Source: Lachnospiraceae bacterium NE2001
GTDB lineage: Bacteria; Bacillota; Clostridia; Lachnospirales; Lachnospiraceae
Direction: 5' to 3'
Assembly: GCA_900110635.1 (NCBI GenBank)
Contig: FOEK01000005.1
Location: 62,001-126,000, forward strand
DNA length: 64,000 nt
A program made the translations under genes and the position numbers. The notes under the pieces were generated by a model. That model was given only the letters and a program-made list of their open reading frames with translations. It made no database searches and was not told where the DNA came from. Position 1 is the first letter of the stretch. Each line of letters opens with the position of its first letter. Positions 19,966 through 29,337 of the stretch are shown piece by piece.

Positions 19966-20550
19966 ATGGCATTAGTACCTACAGTCATTGAGACAACTAA
20001 TAGAGGCGAGAGAGCTTATGATATCTATTCAAGACTTTTGAAGGAGAGAATCATCTTTCTTGGAGATGAGGTGAATGATGTAACAGCAAGTCTTGTTGTT
20101 GCACAGCTTCTTTTCCTTGAGTCTGAGGATTCTAATAAGGATATTAATCTGTATATTAACAGCCCAGGTGGTTCTGTTACTGCAGGAATGGCAATCTATG
20201 ATACAATGAACTATATTAAGTGCGATGTATCTACAATCTGCGTAGGTATGGCAGCATCTATGGGAGCTTTCCTTCTTTCAGGTGGTGCTAAGGGTAAGAG
20301 ATATGCTCTTCCAAATGCTGAGATTATGATTCATCAGCCACTTGGTGGTACTCAGGGTCAGGCAACTGATATGGAGATAGAGGTTGAGCATATGCTTAGA
20401 ATCAAGAAGAACCTTATTTCTATTATGGCTGACAACTGCGGTAAGGAGTATGAGAAAGTTCTTGCTGACTGTGAGAGAAATAACTGGATGACAGCAGCAG
20501 AGGCTCTTGAATATGGCCTTATAGATAATGTTGTAGAAAATAGAAAGTAG
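19966..20550 (+). CDS. clpP: ATP-dependent Clp protease proteolytic subunit, with Asn at the triad Asp position
   Basis: Barrel-shaped serine protease fed by ClpX, ClpC or ClpA. Seen: 194 residues, starting [20 protein letters not shown] as vegetative ClpP does. The nucleophile is Ser98 in GMAASMGAF and the His is His123 in MIHQPLGG. By my alignment the third triad residue, normally Asp in a DRDNF-type motif, is Asn172 here ([12 protein letters not shown]). Listeria ClpP1 is known to carry Asn at this place and to be weakly active on its own. ATG follows TGAGGAGG, and clpX lies 48 nt downstream. I see no second clpP in the window. Confidence 0.95.
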   Translation: MALVPTVIETTNRGERAYDIYSRLLKERIIFLGDEVNDVTASLVVAQLLFLESEDSNKDINLYINSPGGSVTAGMAIYDTMNYIKCDVSTICVGMAASMGAFLLSGGAKGKRYALPNAEIMIHQPLGGTQGQATDMEIEVEHMLRIKKNLISIMADNCGKEYEKVLADCERNNWMTAAEALEYGLIDNVVENRK

Positions 20551-20598
20551 TAAATTGATACTAAGTATTTGAATATTTTTAAGATAGGTAGATAAGTA

Positions 20599-21819
20599 AT
20601 GGCTAATCGTAAAGAGGAGAAGCTTAGATGCTCCTTCTGTAATAAGACACAGGATCAGGTAAGAAAGCTTATAGCTGGACCTGATGTATATATATGTGAT
20701 GAATGCGTGGGTATCTGCGCTGATATAATTGAGGATGAACTTGCCAATATGTCTGAGGAGGATGGCGAGCTTAACCTTCCAAAGCCTAAAGAGATTAAGG
20801 CCTTTCTTGATGACTATGTTATAGGTCAGGAAGAAGCAAAGAAAACACTCGCTGTTGCTGTATACAATCACTATAAGAGAGTTATGGCTGGCAAAAACTT
20901 TGATGTTGAGCTCCAGAAGAGTAACATTCTTATGATTGGTCCTACTGGTTCAGGAAAGACGTATATGGCTCAGACTCTGGCAAAGATGTTAAATGTTCCT
21001 TTTGCCATAGCTGATGCAACAACTCTTACTGAAGCTGGTTATGTTGGTGAGGATGTAGAGAATATCCTTCTTAAACTGATTCAGGCAGCAGACTATGATA
21101 TAGATAGAGCTGAGCGTGGTATTGTTTATCTTGATGAGATAGATAAGATATCAAAGAAGTCTGAAAATGTATCAATTACCAGAGATGTATCTGGAGAGGG
21201 TGTACAGCAGGCTCTGCTTAAGATTGTTGAGGGTACTATTGCTTCAGTTCCACCTCAGGGTGGCCGTAAGCATCCACAGCAGGAGTTTATTGAGATAGAT
21301 ACCTCAAATATTCTCTTTATCTGTGGTGGTGCATTTGATGGCCTTGACAAGATTATTGAAAATCGTGTTGGTAAGAAGTCAATCGGTTTCAATGCTGAGA
21401 TTCAGAAGGATAAAACTATAGTAGATTCAGAGCTGCTTCGCAAGGTTCAGCCTCAGGATCTTGTAAAGTTCGGTATTATTCCTGAGTTTGTTGGACGTGT
21501 TCCTGTGGTTGTAACACTTGATCAGCTTGATGAAGAGGCTCTTGTAAGTATTCTTACTGAACCAAAGTCATCTATTGTAAAACAGTATAAGAAGCTCTTT
21601 GAGTTTGATAATGTTGAACTTGAGTTTGAGCAGGATGCACTTCGTGAGGTTGCTAAAGAGGCAATGGAGAGAGCAACTGGTGCCAGAGGACTTAGAGCAA
21701 TACTTGAACATTCTATGATGAATGTTATGTATGAGATTCCTTCAAATGACGATATAAAGAAGGTTACTATTACAAAAGAGACTATTACTGAGGGCGCTGA
21801 GCCTATTACAGAAGAGTAG
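20599..21819 (+). CDS. clpX: ATP-dependent Clp protease ATP-binding subunit ClpX
   Basis: Hexameric AAA+ unfoldase that delivers substrates to ClpP. Seen: 406 residues. The N-terminal C4 zinc finger has Cys11, Cys14, Cys33 and Cys36. Walker A is GPTGSGKT at 114-121. Also present are the pore loop GYVGED, Walker [10 protein letters not shown], and the ClpP-docking IGF loop in KKSIGFNAE, so partnership with the ClpP next door is intact. The ribosome binding site (AGGTAG) is weak. engB follows only 6 nt after the stop. Confidence 0.97.
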   Translation: MANRKEEKLRCSFCNKTQDQVRKLIAGPDVYICDECVGICADIIEDELANMSEEDGELNLPKPKEIKAFLDDYVIGQEEAKKTLAVAVYNHYKRVMAGKNFDVELQKSNILMIGPTGSGKTYMAQTLAKMLNVPFAIADATTLTEAGYVGEDVENILLKLIQAADYDIDRAERGIVYLDEIDKISKKSENVSITRDVSGEGVQQALLKIVEGTIASVPPQGGRKHPQQEFIEIDTSNILFICGGAFDGLDKIIENRVGKKSIGFNAEIQKDKTIVDSELLRKVQPQDLVKFGIIPEFVGRVPVVVTLDQLDEEALVSILTEPKSSIVKQYKKLFEFDNVELEFEQDALREVAKEAMERATGARGLRAILEHSMMNVMYEIPSNDDIKKVTITKETITEGAEPITEE

Positions 21820-21825
21820 TGTGTC

Positions 21826-22416
21826 ATGAAGATAAAAACATCAGAGCTTAGCGGGGTCTTTGGACCAACCTCTAAGCTTCCAGAAGAGAGTCTTCCTGAG
21901 ATAGCTTTTGCAGGAAGATCCAATGTTGGAAAATCATCTCTTATTAATTCTTTACTTAATCGTAAAAATCTTGCCAGGACTTCTTCAAGTCCGGGCAAGA
22001 CTGTAACAATTAATTTCTATGATGTAAATGGGGAATTCTTCCTCGTTGATTTACCCGGATATGGTTATGCTAAAGCTTCCCTTGCTGAAAGGGCGAAGTG
22101 GGGCAAAATGATAGAAAAGTACCTTGGGACTAGAGATAGTCTTAAGGCTGTTGTTTTATTGGTTGACATAAGACATGCACCAACCAAGGATGATGTAATG
22201 ATGTATAACTGGGTGGTTGAGACTGGCCTTACTCCGATAATTGTTGCTACAAAGCTTGACAAGATTAAGAGGAGTCAGAAGGATAAGCAGCTGAAGCTTC
22301 TTAGAGATACACTCGGAATAAAAGCTAATGGAGACATAATAATAGTCCCTTACTCCAGTGAAACGAAGCAGGGACGTGAAGAATTACTTGGAATAATAGA
22401 TGATCTTTTGGCTTAG
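21826..22416 (+). CDS. engB: ribosome biogenesis GTP-binding protein EngB (YsxC/YihA)
   Basis: Small GTPase for 50S subunit assembly. Seen: 196 residues. G1 is GRSNVGKSS (about 30-38), G2/G3 region is SPGKTVTINFY and DLPGYGYAK, and G4 is TKLDK at about 143. Position straight after clpX (6-nt gap) is common in Firmicutes. It is convergent with the DUF4364 gene, whose stop is 21 nt away; no clear terminator lies between them. Confidence 0.95.
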   Translation: MKIKTSELSGVFGPTSKLPEESLPEIAFAGRSNVGKSSLINSLLNRKNLARTSSSPGKTVTINFYDVNGEFFLVDLPGYGYAKASLAERAKWGKMIEKYLGTRDSLKAVVLLVDIRHAPTKDDVMMYNWVVETGLTPIIVATKLDKIKRSQKDKQLKLLRDTLGIKANGDIIIVPYSSETKQGREELLGIIDDLLA

Positions 22417-22437
22417 ATGTTTGATAACATTTCACCA

Positions 22438-22965
22438 TTATTCTTTAGACCATAATTCATTTACCAGGTACTGATATACATCGGTACTCTTTGAACGCCA
22501 GTTGTCGCATATTGATCTGGCCATATCCTTTGTAGGAACGTTGATCCTAATGTCTAGCAGCGTCTCACGACGTTCTTTTATAGCACATTTCACAGTATAT
22601 TCATTATGCTCATTAAATATGAAATCCGCTATGATCTCGGATTCATTTTTAAGATTAATTTTTTCCTCCTTGAAATATTCGCGGATTTCTTGTTTAATAT
22701 TATTGGAGATTCTGTTCTCGAAGTAGAGAAGTGCTTCTTCACCCAGATTTGTAATCTTATAATGCTTTGTGTTTCTAATGGTACTGACTGATATGAAGTC
22801 CTTGTCAATCAGTTCGCTGATAGATTCATGAACGTTAAAAAGATTAGTATATCCCTTATCCATAATGAAGTTAGTTATCTGTGCATTGGTGAGTGTATAT
22901 TCATCTATTCTATCAAGCATATATAGTATTATTAACTTATATAGCAAAAGATTTTGATTTTCCAT
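22438..22965 (-). CDS. DUF4364 family protein, winged-helix regulator-like
   Basis: Seen: 175 residues beginning MENQNLLLYKLIILYMLDRID. The N-terminal 80 residues read as a winged helix of the PadR/MarR style (YTLTNAQITNFI, then LIDKDFISVSTIRNTKHYKIT and a C-terminal wing). The rest is an alpha/beta region with KCAIKERRETLLDIRINVP. This matches my memory of DUF4364, a conserved Lachnospiraceae/clostridial family of unknown target. It is divergent from rho, which could be a target, though that is only position. There are no membrane segments. Confidence 0.8.
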   Translation of the reverse strand: MENQNLLLYKLIILYMLDRIDEYTLTNAQITNFIMDKGYTNLFNVHESISELIDKDFISVSTIRNTKHYKITNLGEEALLYFENRISNNIKQEIREYFKEEKINLKNESEIIADFIFNEHNEYTVKCAIKERRETLLDIRINVPTKDMARSICDNWRSKSTDVYQYLVNELWSKE

Positions 22966-23023
22966 CTATTATAACCCCGAAAAGTCTTCAAATAGTTTGT
23001 TTCACTGATAGTGTGTAAACAGT

Positions 23024-23052
23024 AGGATACTCCTCTTATAGAACATTTTCAA
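23024..23052 (-). promoter_or_regulatory. possible minus-strand promoter for the DUF4364 gene
   Basis: Read on the minus strand: TTGAAA (plus-strand 23047-23052), 17-nt spacer, TATCCT (plus-strand 23024-23029), in the divergent gap shared with rho. A good -35 with a moderate -10. I found no equally good plus-strand promoter for rho. Confidence 0.4.
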
Positions 23053-23086
23053 GTGAAAATAAATAGTTAAAAGAAAAGGAGAAACT

Positions 23087-24712
23087 ATGGATTTTGAAAA
23101 AATGAAAGTGTCTGAACTACGTGAATATGCTGAGTCAAAGGGGCTGCGTGGCTTGTCAGGACTAAAAAAGAGTGAACTTCTAGATATTGTAAAGAAGATG
23201 AACCAGAAGATGGCTGAGAATCAGCCTGAATCTGAGTATGAGCCAAAGCCTGAAAAACAGTCCGAAGAAAAAAAGAAACCTACAAAATCTTCAAAGGATA
23301 AATCCAAGCAGACAAAACCTGCAGAAGAAAAACCAAAGAAGTCAAAATCTGTAAAAGAAAAGCAGAAACAGACAAAGACAGCAGAAGAAAAGCAGAAACA
23401 GACAAAGACAGCAGAAGAAAAGCAGAAACAGACAAAGACAGCAGAAGAAAAGCAGAAGCAGACAAAGCCTTTAGAAGAAAGTAAAACTGCGGAAGAAAAG
23501 CCCGTTGCTCTGGAAAAGGATGAAGTTGAGAAAGAGATAGAGCTGGAAAAGAGTGAAGAGACTTCAGAACCTGAGACTCCTGTAAATGAAGTGGCTGAAG
23601 GAATACTGGAGGTTATGGCTGAGGGTTATGGCTTTATTCGTAGTGATAACTATATGCCTGGAGAGAGGGATATCTATGTGTCTCCTTCTCAGATAAGACG
23701 TTTCAGACTACGTACAGGAGATATAGTTAAGGGCCCTATCAGAAGAAAGCAAAATCCTAATGAAAAGTTCAGTGCACTTTTATATATTGAGTCTGTGAAT
23801 GGCTATAATCCTGAAGTCATTGTAAACAGAATGAGTTTTGAGAATATGACTCCGATATTCCCAAATGAACGACTTCATCTTGATTATCCTGGTGCACCGG
23901 TATCTCTTAGAATAGTGGATCTTTTCAGCCCTATTGGAAAAGGACAGCGTGGTATGATTGTTTCTCCGCCAAAAGCAGGAAAAACAACGCTGATCAAGCA
24001 GATAGCAAAGAGAATATCTAAGGCTTATCCTGAAATGAATCTGCTTGTTCTCCTAATTGATGAAAGACCTGAAGAGGTAACTGATATCAAGGAATCAATT
24101 GAGGGCGAGAATGCTGAGGTTATATATTCAACATTTGATGAACTTCCTGAACATCATAAGAGAGTATCTGAAATGGTTATCGAACGTGCCAAGAGACTCG
24201 TGGAAAGTGGCCAGGATGTTGTGATACTTATAGATTCTATAACCAGACTTTCAAGAGCATATAACCTGACAGTTACTCCAAGCGGAAGAACATTGTCTGG
24301 TGGTCTTGATCCTGCTGCACTTTATATGCCAAAGAAGTTCTTTGGTGCTGCCAGAAATATGCGTGAAGGTGGCTCACTTACGATTCTTGCAACAGCACTT
24401 ATCGATACAGGAAGTCGTCTTGACGATGTTGTATTTGAGGAGTTTAAGGGAACAGGTAATATGGAACTTGTACTTGATAGAAATCTTCAGGAGAAGAGGG
24501 TTTTTCCTGCAATTGACGTCTCCAAATCAGGTACAAGAAAGGATGACCTTCTTCTTGATGCCGATGAGAGGGAAATACTGGATATAATTCATAGAAGATT
24601 CCATTCACTTAAACCAGAAGAGGTGACAGAAGATTTGCTTAAGTTGTTTTCTCAGACTCGAGACAATAAGCAATTTATAGCGGTTGCAAATAAACTCTTT
24701 AATAAGAGATAA
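23087..24712 (+). CDS. rho: transcription termination factor Rho with a repeat-rich N-terminal insertion
   Basis: Hexameric RNA-dependent ATPase that ends transcription. Seen: 541 residues. A SAP-like helical N-terminus (1-40, [16 protein letters not shown]) comes first, then a lysine/glutamate-rich linker (about 41-168) holding four tandem 10-residue repeats ([10 protein letters not shown], residues 91-130). The cold-shock-type RNA-binding domain follows (about 171-245, [11 protein letters not shown]), then the RecA-like ATPase with [14 protein letters not shown] and [16 protein letters not shown]. The core is complete and should be active. Insertions of charged or prion-like sequence at this place are known in Rho of some Actinobacteria and Clostridia. 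ATG follows AAAAGGAG. Confidence 0.95.
   Translation: MDFEKMKVSELREYAESKGLRGLSGLKKSELLDIVKKMNQKMAENQPESEYEPKPEKQSEEKKKPTKSSKDKSKQTKPAEEKPKKSKSVKEKQKQTKTAEEKQKQTKTAEEKQKQTKTAEEKQKQTKPLEESKTAEEKPVALEKDEVEKEIELEKSEETSEPETPVNEVAEGILEVMAEGYGFIRSDNYMPGERDIYVSPSQIRRFRLRTGDIVKGPIRRKQNPNEKFSALLYIESVNGYNPEVIVNRMSFENMTPIFPNERLHLDYPGAPVSLRIVDLFSPIGKGQRGMIVSPPKAGKTTLIKQIAKRISKAYPEMNLLVLLIDERPEEVTDIKESIEGENAEVIYSTFDELPEHHKRVSEMVIERAKRLVESGQDVVILIDSITRLSRAYNLTVTPSGRTLSGGLDPAALYMPKKFFGAARNMREGGSLTILATALIDTGSRLDDVVFEEFKGTGNMELVLDRNLQEKRVFPAIDVSKSGTRKDDLLLDADEREILDIIHRRFHSLKPEEVTEDLLKLFSQTRDNKQFIAVANKLFNKR
23357..23476 (+). repeat. four tandem 30-nt repeats inside rho
   Basis: Four in-frame copies of a 30-nt unit coding [10 protein letters not shown]. 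The first three are almost identical in DNA, and the fourth has diverged at its end (TKPLE). The near-identity suggests recent slippage expansion. Confidence 0.95.
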
Positions 24713-24756
24713 ACTTCTTATGAATTAATAATCTTATGATAAGTCCAAATAAACTA

Positions 24757-24785
24757 TTTCTTAAAATATGGATTAGTGATATAAT
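24757..24785 (+). promoter_or_regulatory. putative promoter for the class A PBP gene
   Basis: An extended -10 (TGA then TATAAT at 24780-24785) about 43 nt before the start codon. The -35 region (TTTCTT at 24757-24762, 17-nt spacer) is weak. Confidence 0.55.
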
Positions 24786-24827
24786 ACATAAGTTGAGGTA
24801 AAAGTTTTATCGGAGGCTACTGATAAA

Positions 24828-27722
24828 TTGAATTTTAGTAAAGAAAATGTAAAGAAAAAACAGAAGAAGATAAGTGCAAAGTCACAGCGACTTGAGAGAA
24901 GAGCTCTGATTGCTCTCTTTAAGGTACTGCTCGTTGCATTTGTTTTTGTAGTACTAGTTATGGCAGGGGCTGGATTTGGTATGATGAAGGGTATTCTGGA
25001 TGATTCACCGGATATATCCAGTATCAGTATTAAACCAAAGGGCTTTAAGACTGTTATTTACGATCAGAATGAGAAGGAGAGAAATACTCTTTCTACAGTT
25101 AATTCAAACCGTATATATGTATATTATGACGATATACCTGATCAGGTTATCGATGCCTTTGTTGCAATCGAGGATGAAAGATTCTGGACTCATAATGGTA
25201 TCGATATGAAGGGTATCTTCAGAGCTTTGGTTAAGGACGTTATGGCCCGTAACTTTAATGAGGGTGCATCTACCATAACTCAGCAGCTTATTAAGAACAC
25301 CGTATTCAACGTTGGTATGAATGAGACTACGAAGATACAGAAGATAGAACGTAAGGTTCAGGAGCAGTATCTTGCGATAGACCTGGAGAAGTTATATACC
25401 AAGGAACAGATAATGGAGGCTTATATCAATACCATTTATCTGGGACAGGGATGTAACGGTATAGAGGCTGCTGCAAACAGATATTTTAATAAGTCCTGTG
25501 ATCAGCTGACACTTTCTGAAATATCTGTTATTGCAGGTATTACAAAGAACCCATATTCATTTGATCCTGTTATCTTCCCTACAAAGAATAGTTATCGTCG
25601 TGAGGACGTGCTGGATAAGATGCTTGAGCTGGAGTATATATCTCAGGCTGAGTATGATGCGGCTATGAGAGATAATGTATATGACCGCATCCAGCAGGTT
25701 AAGAAGACAAATGATGAGAATTTTGAATATAATTCATATTACACAGATGACCTGATGAGAGCTCTCTGTAAGGATTTCATGGATATGTATGACATGACAG
25801 AAGAGCAGGCCTATGACGAGATATATACAGGCGGTTATAGTGTATACTCAGTTCAGGACTATGATATTCAGGCAATAGTTGATGAGGTAATAAATGATGA
25901 GCAGTATTATCCATCCAGTTCATCAGTTGCACTTAATTATAAGCTGACGCTTCTTGCTAAGGATGGAATAACTACTTATAACTATGATACCAATACGCTT
26001 CTTACTTATTACAGAAAGCTTACTGAGAACTCTAAGTATAACAATATCTATCCTTCTGAGGAGGATGCCAAGGCAGCAGCTGAAACTTATAAAGAAGCTA
26101 TGCTGGATGAGACAGGGGCAACCTTCTTGAATGAGGAGTTTAAGACGGCTATACAGCCGCAGGCTTCGTTTTCAGTAATTGATCAGAAGACTGGATTTAT
26201 AAAGGCGATTGGTGGTGGTCGTGGAGAGAAGACTGAAAACCTTGGCTTTGACAGGGCGACAAATGCTATGAGACAGCCCGGTTCTACATTTAAGGTTCTT
26301 GCTGCATTTCTCCCATATATTGATACACAGGGAAGTCTTGCCCATGGCTTTGATGATAAGGCATATAACTTCGCAAATGGTACTCCAGTAAGAAACTGGT
26401 ATGGAAGCTACTGGGGACCTAGTTCAATAAGAAAAGCTATAGAACAGTCTATGAATATTATTGCTGTTCAGGCTATTACTGCAGTTACTCCTGCTGTTGC
26501 TTATGATTATCTTATTGATGAGGGATTTACCACTATCATTGATAAAGAGATAGGCGCTGATGGAAGCGTATATTCTGATATACAGCAGGCTACAGCTCTT
26601 GGTGGTCTTACCTATGGTGTAACTAATCTTGAGATTACCGCAGCTTATGCTGGTATTGCTAATATGGGTATGTATGTAAAGCCTGTATATTATGACAGAG
26701 TTTATGATCACGATGGTAATCTTGTTATTGATAACAGAGAGCCAGCTGAAAGATCTCATAGAATGTGTAAAGCAACAACAGCTTATCAGCTTATTGATGC
26801 TATGAAGGACGTTGTTAATCAGGGTACTGGTACCAGAGCTAAGATGACTACTGGCGTTAAATGTGCCGGCAAGACAGGTACAACATCTAACAGTTACGAT
26901 CTGTGGTTCTGCGGAATGACTCCATATTATACAGCATCTGTATGGTTTGGATATGATTCAAATGTTACGATAAACACAAATAATCATAAGGTTATGTGGC
27001 GTGACATTATGGATAAAATTGCAATTTTAGAGGATCAGAGTACTGAGCTTGACTGGACTCAGCCAGAAGGTCTTGTTAAGACTAGCGTATGTAAGATTAC
27101 TGGACTTGCTCCTGTAGGAGGATGTCCTACATCTTATGACTGGTGTGATGAGGATAATGTACCAAAGAAGATGTGTACTGGTCATATGAATACTATCAGA
27201 ATATGCCCAGAGTCGCATTATAAGGCAACTAATACTTGTCCAAATCCTGTTGAATATACCATTATCTATAATGATAATGGACAGAGAGAACTGGTTGGTG
27301 CTGATTTTGAGTATGATCAGTCTATATTTACAACCACCTGTCCTATACATCTTGAGTCAGAGGATGGTCTGACTATTACATCCTGGGCTGATACTGGTGG
27401 TGTAATATCAGATTCTGTTTCTGGTATAGAGCCTGGTTCAGACGTAACATTTTATATTACTCCATCTGCTGGTTATGCAATTAGTGATGTAACGGTTGAT
27501 GGTGTAAGTGTAGGACCTGTTGCGTCATATACCTTTAGTGCTGTTACATCTTCTCATACAATTTATGCATATTTCTATTCTACTGGAGAGACAACGGAAG
27601 CGTCAACAGAGGCGCCAACGGAGGCTCAGACAGAGGCGCCAACGGAGGCTCAGACAGAGGCACCAACGGAGGCACCTACTGATGCTGCACCGCCACCTGA
27701 TGAAACAGGAGGAGGAGAATAG
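24828..27722 (+). CDS. class A penicillin-binding protein (PBP1A-like) with a C-terminal beta domain and Thr/Glu/Pro tail
   Basis: Bifunctional peptidoglycan glycosyltransferase and transpeptidase. Seen: 964 residues. A basic cytoplasmic tail is followed by one membrane anchor (about 28-50). The GT51 domain has the catalytic Glu in IEDERFW (Glu115) and GASTITQQLIKN. The transpeptidase has the SxxK motif PGSTFK (Ser486, Lys489), SMN in EQSMNI, and KTGTT at 682-686. From about 855 comes a domain like the InlB B-repeat family (GYAISDVTVDGVSVG), then the low-complexity TEAPTEAQ repeats to the end. The start is TTG at 24828; no ATG in frame precedes the anchor and a GGAGG lies 11 nt upstream. Confidence 0.93.
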   Translation: MNFSKENVKKKQKKISAKSQRLERRALIALFKVLLVAFVFVVLVMAGAGFGMMKGILDDSPDISSISIKPKGFKTVIYDQNEKERNTLSTVNSNRIYVYYDDIPDQVIDAFVAIEDERFWTHNGIDMKGIFRALVKDVMARNFNEGASTITQQLIKNTVFNVGMNETTKIQKIERKVQEQYLAIDLEKLYTKEQIMEAYINTIYLGQGCNGIEAAANRYFNKSCDQLTLSEISVIAGITKNPYSFDPVIFPTKNSYRREDVLDKMLELEYISQAEYDAAMRDNVYDRIQQVKKTNDENFEYNSYYTDDLMRALCKDFMDMYDMTEEQAYDEIYTGGYSVYSVQDYDIQAIVDEVINDEQYYPSSSSVALNYKLTLLAKDGITTYNYDTNTLLTYYRKLTENSKYNNIYPSEEDAKAAAETYKEAMLDETGATFLNEEFKTAIQPQASFSVIDQKTGFIKAIGGGRGEKTENLGFDRATNAMRQPGSTFKVLAAFLPYIDTQGSLAHGFDDKAYNFANGTPVRNWYGSYWGPSSIRKAIEQSMNIIAVQAITAVTPAVAYDYLIDEGFTTIIDKEIGADGSVYSDIQQATALGGLTYGVTNLEITAAYAGIANMGMYVKPVYYDRVYDHDGNLVIDNREPAERSHRMCKATTAYQLIDAMKDVVNQGTGTRAKMTTGVKCAGKTGTTSNSYDLWFCGMTPYYTASVWFGYDSNVTINTNNHKVMWRDIMDKIAILEDQSTELDWTQPEGLVKTSVCKITGLAPVGGCPTSYDWCDEDNVPKKMCTGHMNTIRICPESHYKATNTCPNPVEYTIIYNDNGQRELVGADFEYDQSIFTTTCPIHLESEDGLTITSWADTGGVISDSVSGIEPGSDVTFYITPSAGYAISDVTVDGVSVGPVASYTFSAVTSSHTIYAYFYSTGETTEASTEAPTEAQTEAPTEAQTEAPTEAPTDAAPPPDETGGGE
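27606..27677 (+). repeat. three 24-nt tandem repeats at the end of the PBP gene
   Basis: Units coding TEAPTEAQ at 27606-27629 and 27630-27653, identical in DNA, with a third imperfect unit at 27654-27677. The repeats lengthen a Thr/Glu/Pro surface tail. Confidence 0.92.
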
Positions 27723-27729
27723 TAAACTA

Positions 27730-27759
27730 AACCACCTGGTTTAATACCGGGTGGTTTTT
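27730..27759 (+). terminator. intrinsic terminator after the PBP gene
   Basis: AACCACCTGGT at 27730-27740 pairs with ACCGGGTGGTT at 27746-27756 (one G-T pair), ending in five T. Confidence 0.88.
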
Positions 27760-27784
27760 CGTTTAAAGAACATGGTTGCGTATG

Positions 27785-27861
27785 TGACTATGTTTTTTGT
27801 TTTGTTTTTTCATGATGATAGTCATCCTGAATTATAGGGTTGTTAAAAAATTCAGGTTTTT
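27785..27861 (+). promoter_or_regulatory. two consecutive hairpins in the leader of the LytTR-like gene
   Basis: Hairpin 1: TGACTAT (27785-27791) with ATAGTCA (27818-27824) around a T-rich loop. Hairpin 2: CCTGAATT (27826-27833) with AATTCAGG (27849-27856), followed at once by five T, which makes it terminator-like. The ribosome binding site comes about 10 nt later, so hairpin 2 could act as an attenuator. Confidence 0.5.
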
Positions 27862-27889
27862 AATAATAATTAAGGAGGGTGATATTACT

Positions 27890-28294
27890 ATGGAAACCAT
27901 TACTTTTAATCCTGATAGTCTCGTAGATCTTGTGAGGGTGCTCAGATATATTCTGAGACGTATAATGCTGATCGACATATATGTATGTAGTTCAGACAGC
28001 TATATGACTCATGTCGTCAGTAATAAAAAGCTGATCAGATATGAGAAGGGGTCAAAGCATTATAAACTGGTCTATGAGAATAGCTATAGGATATTAGATT
28101 CAAGGACGGCAAAAAAACTACTGACCTCAAGGGATATGATCGGGTTTGTGACGCTTAATGAGAGGGACGTTGTTAATGTTAATTATATAGTGACCGTTGA
28201 TGGAAATGCTGTAAGGCTTGCTCCAGATGGGACAACAATACCTGTTTCGAGAAAAGGGCGTCAATCTCTTGAGAATTATATTCATTTTTGGTAA
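27890..28294 (+). CDS. short LytTR-domain-like DNA-binding protein without a receiver domain
   Basis: Seen: 134 residues. The second half resembles the LytTR fold: the spacing of GFVTLNERDVVNVNYI, VTVDGNAVRLAPDGTTIPVS and RKGRQSLENYI matches the family pattern in which a hydrophobic strand, a short turn and a final IPVSRK-type helix follow each other. The ORF is open further upstream, but ATG 27890 has TAAGGAGGG at the right distance. LytTR proteins usually bind direct repeats upstream of target genes; the free-standing form lacks a signal input. The assignment is by pattern only and is moderate. It lies between the PBP terminator and pyrF (36-nt gap), and may be co-transcribed with pyrF. Confidence 0.6.
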   Translation: METITFNPDSLVDLVRVLRYILRRIMLIDIYVCSSDSYMTHVVSNKKLIRYEKGSKHYKLVYENSYRILDSRTAKKLLTSRDMIGFVTLNERDVVNVNYIVTVDGNAVRLAPDGTTIPVSRKGRQSLENYIHFW

Positions 28295-28330
28295 AATATA
28301 GCGCGAATATAAAATAAAGAGGAGACCGCT

Positions 28331-29254
28331 ATGATTAATAATCTGATTAAACTAATTAAAGAAAAGAATGCACCAATAGTTGTAGGCCTTGACCCTCAGC
28401 TTGGTTTTATCCCAGAGCAGATTCTCAGTAAGTGGTATAAAGAATTGGGAAACAATCTGGAGGCTGTTGGAGAAGCAATCTTTGAATATAACGTGGGGTT
28501 ACTAGATGCTACTTATGATCTGATACCAGCGGTAAAACCACAGATTGCAATGTATGAGCAGTTTGGAATACCAGGGCTTGCTGCATTTAAAAAGACTGTT
28601 GATTATGCGCATGAAAAAGGTCTTGTTGTTATCGGAGATATAAAAAGAGGAGATATCGGATCGACATCAGAGGCATACGCCTTAGGTCATATAGGTACAG
28701 TATCTATTGGCGAGAATGAGTTTCAACCCTTTGATGAGGATATTGTAACTGTTAATCCTTATCTTGGATCTGACGGAGTTATGCCATTTGTAAAGGTTTG
28801 TGAACAGTGTAACCGCGGTATCTTCGTTCTGGTTAAGACATCGAATCCATCCTCGGGAGAGTTTCAGGACAGACTCATAGATGGTAAGCCTCTTTATGAA
28901 ATAGTTGCCGAAAAGGTTAACGAATGGGGAGCAACATCTGTTGATGATGAATATGGCTATAGCGAGGTTGGTGCAGTAGTAGGTGCCACCTATCCTGAAA
29001 TGGGTGCTAAACTTAGAAAGCTTATGCCAAAGTCTTATATACTGGTTCCAGGATATGGTGCTCAGGGGGGAAGTGGAAAAGATCTTAAGGGCTTCTTCAA
29101 TGAGGACGGACTTGGCGCTATAGTTAATTCGTCTCGTGGTATCATAGCTGCATACAAGAATGATAAATATAGCAGCTTTGGTGCTGCTGGATATGCGGAT
29201 GCTTCCAGAGCGGCTGTTGAAGATATGATTAAAGATATTCGCGAAAACATTTAA
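28331..29254 (+). CDS. pyrF: orotidine 5'-phosphate decarboxylase
   Basis: Last step of UMP synthesis. Seen: 307 residues, belonging to the longer subtype. The active-site motif VIGDIKRGDIGST contains Asp103 and Lys105. VGLDPQ near the start and C-terminal LVPGYGAQGG complete the barrel. ATG follows GAGGAG. pyrK and pyrD follow, forming a three-gene pyrimidine unit. carB at 13.9 kb belongs to the same pathway but is separate. No pyrE lies beside it in this window. Confidence 0.95.
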   Translation: MINNLIKLIKEKNAPIVVGLDPQLGFIPEQILSKWYKELGNNLEAVGEAIFEYNVGLLDATYDLIPAVKPQIAMYEQFGIPGLAAFKKTVDYAHEKGLVVIGDIKRGDIGSTSEAYALGHIGTVSIGENEFQPFDEDIVTVNPYLGSDGVMPFVKVCEQCNRGIFVLVKTSNPSSGEFQDRLIDGKPLYEIVAEKVNEWGATSVDDEYGYSEVGAVVGATYPEMGAKLRKLMPKSYILVPGYGAQGGSGKDLKGFFNEDGLGAIVNSSRGIIAAYKNDKYSSFGAAGYADASRAAVEDMIKDIRENI

Positions 29255-29337
29255 CCCCCTGTATTCAGGATGACTAAATACTGACAAAATGTGAACAGGG
29301 CATATTTTGTTACATTTTCTGAGGATTTGTAAATAAT

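Noticed and set aside
23280-23480. Regular repeats in rho as a CRISPR array
   Set aside because: The 30-nt units are directly adjacent with no spacers and are in frame with the Rho linker.
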